DNA of 13,671 nucleotides from BM714 sp964644525 (GTDB lineage: Bacteria; Bacillota; Clostridia; Peptostreptococcales; BM714). The notes under the pieces were generated by a model, which did no database searches, was not told the DNA's origin, and was given only the letters and a program-made list of their open reading frames with translations. Of the stretch, positions 13,618 through 13,671 are shown in pieces; the first letter of the stretch is position 1, and every line of letters starts with the position of its first letter. Position numbers and translations under genes: made by a program. The stretch lies in the NCBI GenBank assembly GCA_964644525.1, contig CAZXWC010000040.1, positions 1 to 13,671 on the forward strand. The letters run 5' to 3'.

Positions 13618-13671
13618 TGGTGCGCCCAGAGGGATTCGAACCCCCGACCTTTCGGTTCGTAGCCGAACACT
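13618..13671 (-). tRNA. tRNA-Arg (anticodon ACG), 3' part
   Basis: The minus strand gives an anticodon stem TTCGG/CCGAA around the loop CTACGAA, so the anticodon is ACG (13658-13660), normally read as inosine at the first position to decode CGU, CGC and CGA. The T arm (GGGGG, TTCGAAT, CCCTC), the 3' acceptor strand TGGGCGC, discriminator A and encoded CCA (13618-13620) follow. The 5' acceptor strand and D arm lie beyond the window. Confidence 0.93.

Noticed and set aside
13099..13671. Integration site of a mobile element at the tRNA-Arg gene
   Set aside because: I found no integrase, no direct repeat of the tRNA 3' end and no transposase in the flanking DNA within the window.

Overview
The window looks like a chromosomal segment of a low-GC anaerobic bacterium of the class Clostridia. 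The evidence is mixed but consistent: a tetrahydrofolate (THF) riboswitch in front of a folate ECF transporter gene, the start of formate--THF ligase, an orange-protein (ORP)/Mrp-type cluster typical of anaerobes, a class B sortase with a Gram-positive wall-anchored partner, strong GGAGG ribosome binding sites and AT-rich intergenic DNA. I cannot name a genus. There is no phage, IS element or CRISPR array; most genes look chromosomal and intact.

Layout. (1) 1-1006, minus strand: a promoter and THF riboswitch drive a folate ECF S component (FolT type). Its end overlaps the start of fhs (formate--THF ligase), of which only 13 codons are inside the window. (2) 1089-3998, minus: a secreted wall hydrolase (stalk domain, three Ig-like domains, glucosaminidase) and, upstream of it, a YgjP-type zinc metalloprotease. 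(3) 4150-7099, plus: a strong sigma-A promoter with a perfect 14-bp palindrome at its start site, then four genes: a DUF134-NifX fusion, a stand-alone NifX-like protein and two MinD/Mrp-type ATPases that each carry two [4Fe-4S] motifs. A strong terminator closes the unit. (4) 7172-9429, minus: a surface protein built as FAS1-rhodanese-FAS1 with a VPKTG sorting signal, followed by a class B sortase. (5) 9661-11705, minus: an AcoX/ATP-NAD-kinase-like protein and a HisC-like PLP aminotransferase, overlapping by 4 nt. (6) 11896-13098, minus: an iron-containing alcohol dehydrogenase with its own promoter and terminator. (7) 13099-13617: non-coding, AT-rich DNA with two terminator-like hairpins. (8) 13618-13671: the 3' part of tRNA-Arg(ACG).

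How the genes work together. Region 1 couples folate uptake to the enzyme that loads formate onto THF, under control of a riboswitch that senses THF. Region 3 matches the ORP complex genes known from Desulfovibrio (NifX-like orange proteins plus ferredoxin-bearing MinD ATPases), here with a fused DUF134 helix-turn-helix protein that may read the palindrome. Region 4 looks like a dedicated sortase and substrate pair. The points most worth a second look are the FAS1-rhodanese-FAS1 architecture, the internal ribosome binding site and start codon in the DUF134-NifX gene, the palindromic operator candidate, and the fhs/folT overlap behind the THF riboswitch.
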